Origin: Hedera helix
Taxonomy: Eukaryota; Streptophyta; Magnoliopsida; Apiales; Araliaceae
Assembly (NCBI GenBank): GCA_947179155.2
Contig: OX359287.1
Span: 1,302,501-1,366,500 of the forward strand
DNA length: 64,000 nt
Reading direction: 5' to 3'
Positions within the stretch are counted from its first letter, which is position 1. Every line of letters begins with the position of its first letter. The translations under genes and the position numbers were made by a program. The notes under the pieces were generated by a model that made no database searches, had not been told where the DNA came from, and saw only the letters and a program-made list of their open reading frames with translations. Shown one piece after another: positions 23,690 to 35,990 of the stretch.

Positions 23690-26560
23690 TAGTTTATGGG
23701 AGAGCTTTTGTTGTGACATCTGAAATGGCACGAAACCCGAATGAGGTGATTACTGGTAAGCTATTCATAAATTCTCGTGAAGTCTATGCTTTGTTAGATA
23801 CTGGCTCTACCCATTTTTTTTATCTCACCTACGTGTGCTCAACGATTAAACTGAACTCTTGAAAATTTGGACTTTGACTTATCAGTTGAAACCCCATTAG
23901 GAGAAATAGTCATTACATGTACAGTAAATAAATCTTGCCTAGTTCAAATCAACAACCTCACATTACCCATTGACCTTATTTCTTTGGAAATGCATGAATT
24001 TGATGTGATTTTAGAAATTGATTGGTTGATTAACTATCCATCATACTAAAATTGATTATTTTTATAAGATTATTAGTTTTCATATTCCTAATCAGCCTGT
24101 CATGTAAATTCAAACAACTAAACATTTGAAATCTATAACTGTTATTTCGAGCCATAAAGCCATTCGTTTATTGAAAAACGGATGTCAAGCATTTTTAGCT
24201 CATGTCACTGATTTCAACAAAAACACGTCAAACTTGAATGATATTTCCATTGTTAATGAGTTTCCTTACGGTTTTCCTGATGAACTTTCTGGCTTACCCC
24301 CAAACCGTGAAATTAAATTCTGTATTGATCTTGAACCCAGTACTAAGCCCATTTTCAAGGCCCCATACCGAATAGTTCCCATTGAATTTCAAGAGTTAAA
24401 AGTTTAACTACAAGAATTGTTGGATACTGGTTTTTTCATTCATCCGAGTGCATTACCTTGAGGTGCTCCTGTTCTATTTGCGAAGAAAAAAGACAAGAGT
24501 ATAAGATTGTGCATTGACTACCGAGAATTGAAGCATGTCACCATAAAAAATAGGTATCCGTTATCTCGGATTGATGACATGTTTGATCAATTATAGGATG
24601 CTCAATATTTCTTAAAGATCGATATCCGTTCTGGATATCATCAGTTAAAGGTTAAAGCTGAGGACATTTCAAATGCTGCTTTCAAAACTCGTTATAGGCA
24701 TAATGAGTTCTTAGTCATGCCATTTGGACTAACCAATGCTCCTGCAGCTTTCATGGACATGATGAACCGAATATTTAAAGAATATTTGGATCATTTTATG
24801 GTTGTCTTTATTAATGACATCCTCATATACTCCAAGAGTCGTGAGGATCATGAACAACACCTGAGATTGATACTCCAAAAGCTTCGTGAGAACAAACTAT
24901 ATGCCAAATTGAAGAAATGTGAGTTTTGGCTTGAGGAAGTTACGTTCTTTGGGCATGTAATTTCAAGACAAGGAATATCGGTTGACCCTGCGAAGATTGA
25001 AGCAATATTAAATTGGGAATAACCCAAGTCAGTAACAAAAGTCTGAAGCTTTTTGGGCCTAGCTGGTTATTATCGAAGATTCGCAAAAGAATTTTCTCGA
25101 ATCGTCACTCCATTAACTCATCTTACTCGGAAAAGCACCAAATTCGTATGGAGCGAGAAATGCGAGAAAAGTTTTCAAGAACTCAAAATGAGACTTATTT
25201 CAGCTCCTGTTCTGACCATACCATCAGGATCGGGAGAATTTGTTATCTACAGCGATGCTTCAGGAAAAGGTATAGGTTACGTTCTTATGCAACATGGAAA
25301 GGTTATAGCCTATGCCTCTCTACAACTTAAAGATTATGAGAAAAATTACCCTACTCGTGATCTAGAGTTGACAGCGGTCGTTTTTGCGCTGAAGATTTGA
25401 AGACACTACTTGTACGAAGAAAAAGTGGATATCTATACGGATCATAAAAGCCTCAAGTATTTCTTCTCTCAGAAGGAACTCAACTTGTGACAACGACGTT
25501 GGCTTGAGCTATTGAAGGATTATGATTACACCATCCAGTATTACCTGGGAAAGACGAACGTTGTAGCTAACGCTTTGAGCAAAAGATCTTCTGCGAGTAC
25601 AAGTACACTGCTGACAACACAAAAGCGTATTTTATATGATTTACAAAATATGGAGATAGAGCTAAAGATACCAAGGTCCCACTTGAAGATTGCGTACATG
25701 CGAGTAGAACCGGCTTTAATTGATAAAATTAAAACTACTCAAGCTACTGATCCGGAACTGATGAACATGATGAAGATAGTAAAAGAAGGTACTATTCCCG
25801 AAGCAAGAATCGACAAGAAAGGAATACTTCGAGTCAACTCTCGACTTTATGTTCCTAACAATCCTGAATTGAAACATAAAATCATGATAGAGGCACACCA
25901 CACGCCATTTGCAATCCACCCAGGAGGTACCAAGATGTGTCGTGATTTTTGACATACATTTTGGTGGAACAATATGAAAAGGGAGATTATAGAGTTTATC
26001 TCAAGGTGCCTAACTTGTCAACGTGTCAAGACAGAGCATCAAGTGCCTAAGGGTCCATTACAACCACTTGATGTTCCCGAATGGAAGTGGGAACACATTA
26101 ATAAGGACTTCGTGACGGGTCTTCCTAAGGTTTCTCAAGGCTTAGATGCAATTTGGGTCATCGTAGATAGATTGACCAAATCAGCTCATTTCTTACCTAT
26201 ACGAGAAAACTTTTTACTAGAGCGTCTTGTCGGTATGTACATAAATGAGATTGTGAGATTGCAGCCAGTTTCCATAGTTTCTGATCGAGATCCTAGATTC
26301 ACTTCACGCTTTGGATCAGTCTACAAAAAGCTATAAGCACTGAACTACATTTTAGTTCTGCATACCTCCTCAAACAAACAGACAATCGGAAAGGACGATC
26401 CAGACCCTTGAAGATTTTTTGAGACTTTGCGTACTAGACTTCAAAGGAAGTTGGGATAAGTACTTGTCATTGGTTGAATTTTTCTACAATAACAGTTACC
26501 AAGCAAGCATAGGAATGGCTACATTCGAGGCTTTGTATTGACACAAGTGTCGCTCTCTAG
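23690..26560 (+). pseudogene. Gypsy pol pseudogene (protease, RT, RNase H, integrase)
   Basis: Protease at about 23,695-24,050 has the active-site motif LLDTGSTHFF, then stops. RT spans about 24,240-25,020 and includes CIDYRELK, MPFGLTNAPAAF and FINDILIYS. The catalytic pair is normally Asp-Asp, so the first Asp has become Asn. RNase H at about 25,050-25,590 has VIYSDASGKGIGYVL and YTDHKSLKYF. Integrase at about 25,870-26,560 has the zinc-binding HH..CLTCQ region, DFVTGLP with the first catalytic Asp, and VSDRDPRF with the second. The final Glu segment survives only in a shifted frame. Stops and frameshifts occur about every 100-150 codons. The sequence is cut off at about 26,620 by a foreign LTR. 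Confidence 0.92.
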
Positions 26561-26620
26561 TATGTTGGAATGAGGTAGGAGAAGTAAAATTGTTGGGACC
26601 TGAGTTGGTACACTTGCTGG

Positions 26621-27755
26621 TGTGCTGTCGCAGGCACCCAAAAATAAAATCTTACTTTGGAAAAATAAATATGTAGTAGTGCAAGTAAAAGTCGATCCCA
26701 CAGAGAATGATTAATTTAATTTTATGTTTTGTAAACCAAAATTTGGGGGGTTTGTAATCAAAGAAATAATTTTAAATAAAATTTACTAAAATAAAAATGC
26801 AAGAAATTAATAAGAAGAAAAAAACATTGGTTTAAGTCAAAATCTACCATCAAGAATATACAACTGATCATTGATGCAAGAATAACTAAATTCATATTTT
26901 GAACATTCACCGTAGAAAGAACTACTCATATGTGAAATAATTTTTCTCCTCTCTCCTTAATTTTAGATAAGTAGAGCCACTTGGTCTAAATACCCTTACT
27001 ATTAAACAACCTCCGACACTTGCTAAAGATTTAATTTAATAGCAACATAAAAAATTAGAGAGATCGTTGAACTAAACAACACAAGCCACTTGTTTGCATT
27101 TAATTTAGATGAATATTTTTCCTAAAATAAAATAATCTTTTGATCTGCAAAACAATTATTAAACTTAGTTGCTTCATAAATAGTAGTAGATTAATACGAA
27201 TAATAAACTAGTAGTACTCCTAGCAATTAAACAGACCAATCATAAAATTAAGCACAGAAAAATATTCAATACTCAAAATATAAATTAAACAATTAAAATA
27301 AATTAGATCTCACAGTGTATAAATCTTGATGGCTTCAATCACTTAAACCAAGAAAAAGAATTTAGCTACTCATAATTGTAGAGAACACTAAAGAATAGAA
27401 GAGAGAATTTTTATTCTAATGAGAGTTGTATCTTACATTGTGTGTCAAGCCCTCTATTTATAGGCTCCAAAATACTCCTAACCCTAGTAGGAAATACACT
27501 TTCCAAACCCTAATAGGATTTACAATTAAAAATAAAAGAAAAATAAAATAATTATTATATTAATCCTAATTGGAAGTCTAAATAAAATATTAAAAATAAA
27601 ATAAAGAATTATTGCTTCCTTTTCCAAATTAAAATTGAATTTTTATTCTACTGATTTGTTGGATTTGCAGTGTAGGAAATCCAAAATAAGGAAGGAAAAG
27701 AAAGAGTCATGTGGAGAGAGAGAGAAACTGCCAGCCGCCTTTCTTTTGTCAGATT
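26621..27755 (-). mobile_element. Fragment of a second LTR family inside the gypsy element
   Basis: Begins TGTGCTGTCGCAGGCACCC and is collinear with the LTR at 33290-34489 up to about 27,650. The last 100 bp are less clearly related. By comparison with that copy, this is a minus-strand LTR. Its other end, the last part of the host integrase and about 75 bp of the host 3' LTR are missing, so a deletion accompanied or followed insertion. There is no coding sequence. Confidence 0.75.
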
Positions 27756-30255
27756 GAAACAGTAAGTTGTTAAATTGACAAAGTTAAAAGTTAAAGATGT
27801 TATTTACAAATTTTATTTTGTCAGACAATATTCGTTTTGTCGGGGAATATTAATTTTGTTGGGGAATATTCAGGTCGTACGACGACGCCAAAATAACTAA
27901 TCATTAGTGGACCCCACAACGGAATATTTATTGGATATAGAAAACGACAGAAGAAATATTTTTAAATAAAAATAGTCAACAGTGTTATCACTTTTAACTA
28001 TTAGAATTCCCAATGATAAAAGAATAGTATCATACGGTGTTTCATGGTATTTTACTGTAGCACACGATATTCTACAGTAGCACACGGTATTGCACAACAT
28101 CTCATATTATTGATCTGATACGTGGTCATTGCACAATATTCATCAATAATTATTGTTACACAGTATTTTGCATTATTGATTCAATAATTGTCATTACACT
28201 GTATTTTATATCATTGAACCAATAATTATTATTGCACTGTATTTTAAAATTATTGAACCTAATAATTATCACAGTAGCAAATATACAGTAAATTATATTA
28301 TTAAATTAATAATTATTAGTAAAATATTTCTTACATTATTGGTGAATTATTGTTGTAGCATTGTTTTATTATATAAGTTAGACCCACATGATGAAATAAA
28401 TAAAAAAAAATTAATTATTATTATATATGAATAGTAAACATGTGAATTTGCTAGAGAAAAGTTTGGTAAAGCAGCGGCTGCTGCTGCCTTTGCTGAATTC
28501 TCAACATTCGCGTGCCGCATGCCATTTACCTACCGCACACAATTACTTCTTTTCTCTTATAAATAGCTTGCTCAGGTGAATAGAAAAATCATACCTAAAA
28601 CATAAAAAATTTCTACAAGTATTTTATAAGTTTTTTCTGAGAATAGTAAGGTTATCTTGAGTGCTTGTAAACCAAAATAAGTGCAGGAATTTTTCAAGTA
28701 AGTATTTTATTAAAGAGTAGTAATTGCACAAATACATATTTCACACTGTATTCACAAATCTTCCTTTAAAAGACTCTTCTTTGAGAAGATTTATTTTGAA
28801 AAGCTTCATTTGGAAATTTTATTTTGAAATATTATTTCAAAAACTATTTTTTAAAGTTGTTATTTTACACCACAAAAATTTATATTATATAAATACTTTT
28901 GATAATTCATAATGTACAAGTTATCATACACCGTGAAATTTATATGTGGTAGTTACTAATTATATTATAAATATATAGGTTGATCAACCTCATTTTTATC
29001 AATATCCAGTCATGTGATAAGGTAAAAAATGTCATTTTCTTTTATTACTTGTAAGGAATATCATCTTTTTTCATCTTCTATTATTTAAACTTACTACGGT
29101 AAGGGATACTATCTTTTTCATCTTCCATTATTCAAACTTACTACAGTAAGGGATATCATTTCTTTTATATTCTTAAACTTACTATGGTAAGTATTGTTTG
29201 ATAAAACTTCCTGAAATGATTATTTGTTCCTTAATAGTTTGTGTTTCATCTAATATCATTTCAATTGAACCTTCCTATTTTTCTGAGCCTTTCTTTTGAA
29301 CTGTGGATCTTGAATATCATTTTGAATTTCACTCTACATCATATTGATAATTTGGACATTATTTGAATCTGCACAAAGTAAAATTATAAACTTCTGATAT
29401 TTATTGTTTATCTTGTTTCTTCTATTCATCATTTATATCACTATTGTTATTCTAATAATCATAATCAAGTTGTTGTGGATATCTATGGCTTGGGGCGCAG
29501 ATCATAGGATAAAGGCGATATAATGGCGATGTGTCTTTTATGGCACGTGGTGAAAGTTCTCTTTGACCTAGGGTAAAGAAGAACTGTTGTTTGGTATGAT
29601 TTATGACTAAAGGCTGAAGACTGGTATGATCATGACCGTTAGTGATATATTTGAATATCTTTGGTCTTAGTGCAAAGATGAACTGTTGACTTACATGATT
29701 ATGACCAGGAACTGTGAAATTGTATTATCATGGCCAGTGGTGTTTCAGATGAAAAAAGTTGATGATGTTTTTCTTAAAAAGAGAAGCGAGTGGACATCAT
29801 GGTCCATATGATTTTCCTAATGGTTGTTATTCTGCTGCAGTTGTTGATCTGAACTTTGTTTAAGAACTTAACTGCAGTTGTTGAATTAAAACTTTTTGTT
29901 TAAATTATTCTATCAAGAACTCAATTGTTGAAGGCTAACGATTATTTATTTGTCATTATCTTAGTCATGATATTCTTTACTAGGCTATTTGAGCTCACTC
30001 TTTCCTTTTGTTCTATTATTTTTCAACAAGAGATGTGAGAGTAGCTGGGTCTAGTCGGGGGATGGAGTGAAGGTCTGAGTTGTAGCTGTATTAGTCTTCA
30101 TAAATTATAAAATAGTGTGACAGTAATAATGAAGACTTAGTTGTGTATTATTTGAATACTGTATTGTAGTATGTTGTACGTTATATTGTAATAGTTGTTT
30201 TGTATTTTGACAACTAAAGTATGGGTTGTGTGGGCCCAGATTTGGGGGTGTTACA
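27756..30255 (+). repeat. Gypsy 3' LTR, 5'-truncated
   Basis: Starts at GAAACAGTAAGTTGTTAAATT, equivalent to about position 75 of the 5' LTR, and ends GGGGGTGTTACA. The right target copy AAATA follows. It keeps two segments that the 5' LTR lacks. Confidence 0.92.
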
Positions 30256-30260
30256 AAATA

Positions 30261-30921
30261 AGTAATAGATAAATATACAATGAGAATTGACCTGAATTGA
30301 GGAAATCCGAGAGTTTACTATTCCCCTAATTGCCAGCTCAATCGATCGATTTATTATATGTTTCTTTAATTCTGTTTTAATGAAGAAAGACCAAGCACAT
30401 ACTAATGTAATGAAGCTCGTCTGTTGGAACATCCTTATAAGCCATCCAGTCACGTGCCTTTGTTTATATGCCGACTTTCTATTTTGTTAAGGGGGTAAAA
30501 TAGTAAAAACTTTTATTAAGTATTTAGAATTTTATTTTATTCAGCTCATTCATATTACTTAAACATTCAGAACTGTTTCGTTCAGTTTTATCAAACAACC
30601 CCTAAGTCAGACACTGTTGCATGATAGTTATGCGGATTGGGCAAAAAAAACCCACAATATGTAGCAAATAGTAGCGCATCGTATGACTATCATATGAATG
30701 GAATGGATACTAGGCATAACATTCTGCTGAGCTTTTCTCCCTACCAAACAAAACTAGGGAAAACGTTATGTGTGATTTTCTTCCTATATGCATAACAGTT
30801 GTGTGGATGGTGGAAAATATAGCAGAATGTAGTCCCTATTTTCTCCCTATCCACAGAACCCTAAATGTTATGTATGTCAATATTTTCAGCTGCCAAATAT
30901 CTGTTAAAACCCTCCAATAAA
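30261..30921. other. End of the MITE-like element and MULE-like repeats, no gene
   Basis: The first 340 bp complete the split MITE-like element, whose right terminal repeat ends near 30,602. Bases 30,603-30,870 carry the degenerate motif GTTATGCGGAT / GCATAACAGTTGTGTGGAT also seen at 1.4-1.6 kb. Bases 30914-30921 (CCAATAAA) are the left target copy of the hAT element. Confidence 0.5.
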
Positions 30922-31269
30922 TAGACATGAACAACAGGCTAGCCTGGTCTGCTTCGGCCCGGGCTTGGCAGGCCTTTGTCGTTGACCAGGCCAAGCTAGG
31001 CTTTGATGTCCAAGATGCAAGGCCAGTTCGGGTCGGATTTGATATGTGAAAAGGGAGCCTGCTGCGGCCTACGGTCCAGGCCAGGACTTAGGCCAAACCT
31101 ATAACTTTATAATTTATTTTTTTTGGACCGGTGCTCAGTTGCTTGGTTGGTGACTTGGTGTATTAGATTAGTGAATGGACGCAGCAGGACAGCCAGCCTT
31201 TTGTTTCTACACACAGGCATCGGGTGGGATAAGGCAGGCAGCCAGCCTTTTGTTACTTATAATAAATAT

Positions 31270-31285
31270 ACATGCATGCACAGTT

Positions 31286-31318
<33 letters not shown>

Positions 31319-31368
31319 TGTGTGTGTATGTGTGTGTGTGTGTGTGTGTGTGCAACTGTGCATGTATG
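31270..31368. repeat. Palindromic (AC)n-(GT)n microsatellite
   Basis: An (AC)n run meets a (GT)n run near 31,316. The outer sequences are also complementary: CATGCACAGTTGCA at 31275-31288 and TGCAACTGTGCATG at 31351-31364. The whole forms a near-perfect inverted repeat of about 100 bp. Open frames here on both strands (Thr-His or Val-Cys repeats) are artefacts. Confidence 0.9.
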
Positions 31369-31989
31369 TACATTATATATGCATGTGCGTGTGTGTGACT
31401 GTGTGTGCATGTAATATATAATTCACAGATATAATATTACATACATTCACACATCGACAAACACACATACATTGACACACATATACATAATTAAAAAAAA
31501 TTGATAATATTATTAAAATAAAATATCGTTTAAAATATTAAGTATAATTAAAATAGTTATAAAAAAAGATATTGTTAAATATATAAAAATATATTTTATA
31601 TTAATTTGAAACAAATATTTTTAAATGATTACAATTTATATATATCTTCCAAAATATAATGTGACTCGTTCGTATTAAAAAAATAAATAAAAGTTGATAT
31701 ATTTATTAAAAGTAATGTAGTACAAGTTTACAATTTACAAGCTACAACTTACAAATTACAATAATGAATAATTATAAGTTTATAACTCTAAAGTATACCT
31801 TAAGTAATAATTAATTATTCATTGATTACAAATATTTTCTTCAAAATTTTAAAATATATTTCTTTAAATCTTCAATATTCATGGAATTGAACTTTCAACA
31901 GTTTCTGCTCCGACTTTAAAATCTTCCGAGCTATCTTAATCGTCTATTATGTCTTGTATTCTTTTTTGGGCGGCAAGATAATCTCTATA

Positions 31990-33289
31990 ACAAATGCATA
32001 TTTTCAACGATTCCGAACTATGTCTACTTCTTTTTTCATCTAATACCTGTCAGATAAAGAAAAATAAGATTTCGAAAGTACGGTACTAGCTTGGATAGTT
32101 AGTAAATCATTGGTTATCACAGCCAAAGTAGAAAATTTTTGTTTATGTTTATTGTAGAAAGAGAAAATATTAAAATTTTTAAATTCTTCTTGGGTCATAG
32201 GACTCATAAAATCAATACTACAATATAAACCAAGTTCGTTTAAACTATTCATGTGTGTAGAAGTTTTTGATTTCTTAGATAGTGTTTTTAATAAGTTGGC
32301 ATATTTAGAAGATGAAGGGGCAGGGGCCAGTGCACGTATAGATGTATAATATACGCATTCATACAGTTTATAAAATTCAGTAAATATAGTATTAAATTTT
32401 AATTTAAGGTTATCAATATTATTAGTACCTGTATTTTCTACTATATCTTCCAAAATACTTTCTACACATTCTAATTTTATAATTGGGTTTAATACAACGC
32501 CACAAGTAATAACAATTGGCATGTTTTCAAAGTATTTTAAAAAATTTTCTTCCATTAAGAAAATAAGGGCAGATCAAATATCATTATTTTTAAATTCTTT
32601 AAAAATAAATTATATTTCTAAATATGCATATAGACCATGATGAACTGTAGGATAATAAACGACGAATAATATTTTTGTATGTTTTTTAAAAATTTTAAGA
32701 ATTCTTAAAAGTTGACCAAGTAGATCCCAGTCTTCGTTTGTTAATTTATGAACCTTCAAAGTATTATAAAACTTCATAAGTATATTTTTACGTTTATAGA
32801 CATCTCTAAACAAATTATATGTACTATTTCACCTAGTATTATTATCAAATTTTACTCTTTAAAATTTTTCTCCTCTTGTATGACAAAATGTCTAAAATCT
32901 TGAATTTTTCTATTTGAACCATACACACAGGTAATCATACCACAAATTTTAGATATAGTCCTTTCTAAATAATTGAATCCGGAATGAACAATTAAATTTA
33001 TTATATGACAAACACATTTAACATAAAAAAAAATGCACCATTTACTATAGGTAACAAATCATTTTTTAACATGGTAACAACACTAGTGCTATTGCTTGCA
33101 TTATCTAAACTAATACTTATTATTTTATTTTTTATTTTAAAAGTACGAATAATCTCCATAATTTGAGTTAATATTATTTGACCGGTGTGAAGTAATTCAA
33201 ATCCTATAATTCTTTTTGCATAACCATTTCAGAATCTATCCAATGAGAAATCATACAAATATAGCTAACTCCAAGTTGATGATTAGTGG
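31990..33289 (-). pseudogene. hAT transposase pseudogene, central and C-terminal part
   Basis: Read on the minus strand from 33289. The core RNase H-like region includes YICMISHWIDSEMVMQKRII and a SLDNASNST segment, where hAT transposases have their second catalytic Asp. Two surviving frames follow (32813-32610 and 32555-32040). The second ends with the conserved hAT C-terminal dimerisation block, readable as NIFSFYNKHKQKF and LLTIQASTVLSKSYF. Several stops and frameshifts separate the parts. The equivalent N-terminal part continues at 35,990-35,640 on the far side of an insertion. The frame is dead, but the family is unmistakable. Confidence 0.88.
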
Positions 33290-34489
33290 TGTGCTGTCGC
33301 AGGCACCCAAAAATAAAATCTTACTTTTAAAAAATATTAATATAGTAGTTTAAGCAAGAGTCGATCCTACAGAGAATGATTAATTTAATTTTATGTTTTC
33401 GTAAACCAAAATTGGGGATTTTTAATTAAAGAAATAATTTTAAAAAAAAATAACTAAAATAAATATGCAAGAAATAAATAAGAAGAAAAAGTCTTGGTTT
33501 AAGTCAACATCCACCATCAAGAATTTACAACTGATCACTGATGCAAGAATAACTCAATTCATATTTTGAACATTCACCGTAGAAATAACTACTCATAGGT
33601 GGAATAATTTTTTTCCTCTCTCCTTAATTTTAGATAAGTAGAGTCACTTGGTCTAAATACCTTTACTACTAAACAACCTCCAACACTTGCTAAAGATTTA
33701 ATTTAATAGCAACTTTAAGAATTATAGAGATCGTTGAACTAAACAACACAAGCCACTTGTTTGCATTTAATTTAGATGAATATTCTTCCTAAGATAAAAT
33801 AATCTTTTGATTTGCAAAACAATTATTAAACTTAGTTGCTTCACCAACAGCAGTAGATTAATATGAATAATAAACTAGTAGTACTCCTAGCAATTAAACA
33901 AACCAATCATAAAATTAAGCACAAAAAAATATTCAATACTCAAAATATAAATTGAACAATTAAAATAAATTAGATCTCACAGTGTATAAATCTTGACGGC
34001 TTCAATCACTTAAATCAAGAAAAATAATTTAGCTACTCATAGTTGTAGAGAACACCAAAGAATAGAAGAGAGAATTTTTCTAATAAAAGTTGTATATCAA
34101 TTGTGTATCTCAAGTTCACTATTTATAGGCTGCATAATCCTCATAACCCTAATAGGAATTATACTTTTTAAACCCTAATAGGATTTAAATTACAAATAAA
34201 ATAAATATAAAAATTCTATTTATTTTCCTGTTCCAAATTGCAATTGAATTCCTAAATTATCCTTTAATTATCTGCTGATAGAACGCCAGCGGAAACAAAA
34301 GCCAAACTGCCATTAGCTCCAATTTTCCTATAAAATAAAATATAAATTAATTAAAAATAATATAAAAATACTAAAAATAATAATAATGCATTAAATTAAA
34401 TAAATTACCAAAAAAGCTAAAAATATTTAAAAACTCACAAATAATTAAGTATAAAATACCTACTAAATAGACATAAAATCTATTTATCA
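33290..34489 (-). repeat. LTR of an insertion within the hAT element
   Basis: 1,200 bp. On the minus strand it starts TGATAAATAGATTTT and ends GCGACAGCACA. The motif just outside its minus-strand start, AGTATAGGGGTAT, is a polypurine tract, preceded by GAGGACAAACAAAG. That combination is typical of the 3' end of plant Ty3/gypsy elements. It is collinear with the fragment at 26,621. Confidence 0.75.
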
Positions 34490-34728
34490 AATACCCCTAT
34501 ACTTAATTCTTTGTTTGTCCTCACACAAAACAAGAATAAGAACTATAAAAATAGAACTCTACAAAATAAATCAATTAATCCGACTTACTTGAGCAACAAA
34601 TGAACATGAATTTAACATTAGCCTCAAAAAATTTAAAAACAATAACTCAAAGAAAATTTCAAAATCATGCAAGATCAAAAAAAAAAAAAAATCAACATAT
34701 TTATTAATCTTACTTTAATTGAGACACT

Positions 34729-34762
<34 letters not shown>

Positions 34763-35640
34763 AAATGTATCAAACTAATTAAAACTCAAATAAATTTAGG
34801 TTATTAATATCCTTATAAAAGATATATAACAAAACTCAATACACTTATTTTTCACATTACTCTCTGTTAATACAGACAAATATATACCAGAAGATCAAAA
34901 GGTTTCAAACAATTATATACACTAGGCACTAGGATTATTAATATATATTTTTCAAATATTTTTTCATTTTTCTTTCCTTTTAATGTATGCATTTTATGCT
35001 TCATCTTATTCTTTCTCTCTCTTTCTCTTTTTTTCTTCTTCAATGAGTGCATTTTATGCTTCATCTAAGTGTTTATAAGTGAGTGCATTTTACGCTCCAT
35101 CTCAACCCACCACAAGATTTTTCTTTTTAACAATCCTAGAAAAAAGTACTTAAATCATCTCCTCCAAATTATATTTTATCTTATATTTCACTTCAACTAA
35201 TGATCAAATAAGATATAGAGTTCAAAAATATCTTCCATAAGCATTTAACCATCTAAACTTTCTCTTAATTAAAACTAGCTCAAACAAATGAATATAAGTG
35301 CAGAAAAATTTAAAAATCTCAAACAAAGTAATTATCAACAATAAGTCAAAATTCAGACTAAGCAAAAATTTATTATTTTTTCAAGAGTTATTAAATAAAA
35401 ATCAAGATCTTTATCATTGGCTAAAAATTTTAAATTCAATTAACTCAAAGCTCAAGTGACATATCCTAAAAATAAAAAAAACTATCTCATTTTCATAGGA
35501 AACAAGGTTACACTTAGCATGTGCAACAAGCTTTTAAACCCCAAGGTTATCCCAAGTGGATGAGTTTTATCTCGTGAGGGTTTGCAGTGAATATACTTAC
35601 AAAATTCAAAATTTCAAAAAATTTTACCAAATTCCCTAAA
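34490..35640 (-). mobile_element. 3' interior remnant of the same LTR element
   Basis: Non-coding tail sequence upstream (minus strand) of the polypurine tract. It holds a (GT)n run at 34,730-34,760 and three copies of the phrase GTGCATTTTATGCTTCATCT between 34,985 and 35,102. No polymerase and no second LTR are present, so the element is truncated where the hAT sequence resumes near 35,640. Confidence 0.6.
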
Positions 35641-35990
35641 AAATAACAGACCAAATATCACTACTTAAATTAATTTTAACGTCAAAATTGTCAAAATATT
35701 TAATTAATTCTTTTTTAGCTTTATTATATAATTTAATAGCATCACGTTTAGTAGTCATTCTATTTATTTATTTATATTTCAGTTGCAATTCAAATTGAAT
35801 GTACTCAATACAGCGCTGATCTGCAAAAAAATTGAACGGGAGCTCTTTCTCGATCACTAGTTTGGCTTGCAACTCTTTTTTTAATATTTGATCATAACTC
35901 CAACTGTGACTGGAACGATCAATTTGTGCTTGAGAGCTTTCATCGGTTAGTTTATGTCTTTGTAAACACGATTAGTAGTGTCGCTCTAGT
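35640..35990 (-). pseudogene. hAT transposase pseudogene, N-terminal part
   Basis: The minus-strand translation contains LERHY then SCLQRHK, the end of a BED-type zinc finger (L..H...C). It continues with SYDQILKKELQAKLVIEKEL and PFNFFADQ, the region after the finger in plant hAT transposases, and with MTTKRDAIKLYNKAKKELI and LSSDIWS, which directly precede the segment found at 33,289. The frame contains stops. Upstream, a gypsy element inserted at 35,990/35,991 cuts the gene inside the zinc finger. Confidence 0.85.

Larger units (their letters stand above)
20204..30255 (+). mobile_element. Ty3/gypsy element, plus strand, nearly complete
   Basis: The 5' LTR is 20204-22381. A primer site TTGGTATCAAAGC follows, close to the standard tRNA(Met) site. 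Then come gag, protease, RT, RNase H and integrase in gypsy order. The 3' LTR ends at 30255. A perfect 5-bp target duplication, AAATA, lies at 20199-20203 and 30256-30260. A foreign LTR fragment (26621-27755) replaces the end of integrase and the first bases of the 3' LTR. The integrase stops before any chromodomain could be seen. General resemblance of gag and pol suggests a Del/Tekay-like chromovirus, but this is not shown. Confidence 0.93.

Noticed and set aside
31123..31414. Three frames of 67-91 codons on both strands
   Set aside because: Products of the (AC)n-(GT)n palindrome; translation is Thr-His or Val-Cys repeats.
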